Shown in pieces: positions 36,346-36,459 of a stretch of 36,459 nt of DNA. The stretch is from positions 1 to 36,459 of the forward strand of contig DASQXE010000120.1 of NCBI GenBank assembly GCA_035639875.1, read 5' to 3'. This stretch comes from JAIBJP01 sp035639875. GTDB lineage: Bacteria; Actinomycetota; Thermoleophilia; Gaiellales; Gaiellaceae. The notes beneath the pieces are model-generated. The model was not told where the DNA came from, did not search any database, and worked only from the letters and a program-made list of their open reading frames with translations. Both the position numbers and the translations under genes were made by a program. Every line of letters begins with the position of its first letter. Positions within the stretch are counted from its first letter, which is position 1.

Positions 36346-36459
36346 CCGGTTCGAGCCGCGCGGCGGCGCTGCCGAAGCGCGGCCTGCGTGGCGCGGTCGG
36401 CGCAAAGCTCGCAGCAGTAGCGCCTGCTCCTGTTGCGGGAGCGGTCGACGTAGACGCAG
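36342..36459 (-). CDS. CGNR zinc-finger protein, C-terminal part only (5' end beyond right edge)
   Basis: About 38 codons at the window edge, read on the minus strand to TAG 36344-36342. They encode CVYVDRSRNRSRRYCCELC followed by ADRATQAALRQRRRAA, which matches the CGNR zinc-finger end of ABATE-domain proteins: C-x-Y/F-x-D-x-S-R-N-x-S-R-R-x-C, then a final Cys. The eponymous CGNR tetrapeptide reads CADR here. Such proteins are putative stress-related transcription regulators. The rest of the gene is outside the window. Confidence 0.8.
   Translation of the reverse strand, partial: CVYVDRSRNRSRRYCCELCADRATQAALRQRRRAARTG

Noticed and set aside
1..36459. Mobile element, prophage, CRISPR or defence island
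   Set aside because: No transposase, integrase, phage structural gene, repeat array or restriction/toxin gene is seen, and base composition is even except for the sbp/Rrf2 gap.

Overview
The window is a GC-rich, densely packed bacterial chromosome segment with no rRNA or tRNA genes, insertion sequences, prophage genes or CRISPR array that I can see. The gene content suggests an actinomycete-type Gram-positive bacterium, probably class Thermoleophilia (Gaiellales/Solirubrobacterales-like). The pointers are the CysO/CysM/Mec cysteine pathway, an F420-type luciferase-like oxidoreductase, an actinobacterial HhH-GPD protein, a CGNR zinc finger, many GTG starts and many apparently leaderless genes. 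The class assignment is inference.

Layout. 1-4.3 kb: an Lhr-type helicase (runs off the left edge) divergent from an HhH-GPD glycosylase-like protein. 4.2-7.3 kb: an FAD oxidoreductase that probably starts at CTG, an acyl-CoA dehydrogenase and a PRC-barrel protein. 7.3-9.3 kb: two secreted hydrolases (M74-like murein endopeptidase and M14-like carboxypeptidase) divergent around a perfect inverted repeat, then nicotinamidase. 9.3-11.5 kb: a three-gene operon of ECF sigma factor, membrane anti-sigma candidate with an extracytoplasmic beta-propeller, and a small secreted protein. 11.5-15.4 kb: DUF488 protein, amidohydrolase, HxlR regulator, M20 dipeptidase. 15.5-17.8 kb: primary sigma factor and a membrane-anchored TPR protein.

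17.8-26.3 kb is rich in sulfur genes. A rhodanese-MoeB fusion, a single polypeptide joining the ubiquitin-like sulfur carrier CysO to cysteine synthase CysM, and a JAMM peptidase (Mec) form a translationally coupled operon. In the fusion the Gly-Gly end of CysO lies inside the chain, so a cleavage step, most simply by the JAMM peptidase, would be needed before the carrier could be activated. A few kilobases on, a complete sulfate ABC transporter operon (sbp-cysT-cysW-cysA) is divergent from an Rrf2/CymR-like regulator. A cupredoxin-like protein, a pterin dehydratase and an aldo/keto reductase lie between.

26.3-36.5 kb: M20 peptidase, an unknown secreted/membrane protein, VOC protein, CNNM/CBS membrane protein with a NagA-like deacetylase, a NarL-type two-component pair, small proteins, a flavoprotein dehydrogenase, a two-domain VOC protein, an unknown protein, an F420-type oxidoreductase, and the end of a CGNR zinc-finger gene at the right edge.

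Across the window many genes have a TANNNT hexamer 6-9 nt before the start codon and no Shine-Dalgarno, which suggests leaderless transcription is a common mode here. Convergent genes repeatedly share a CTAG tetranucleotide for their stop codons. No intergenic stretch exceeds about 150 bases.
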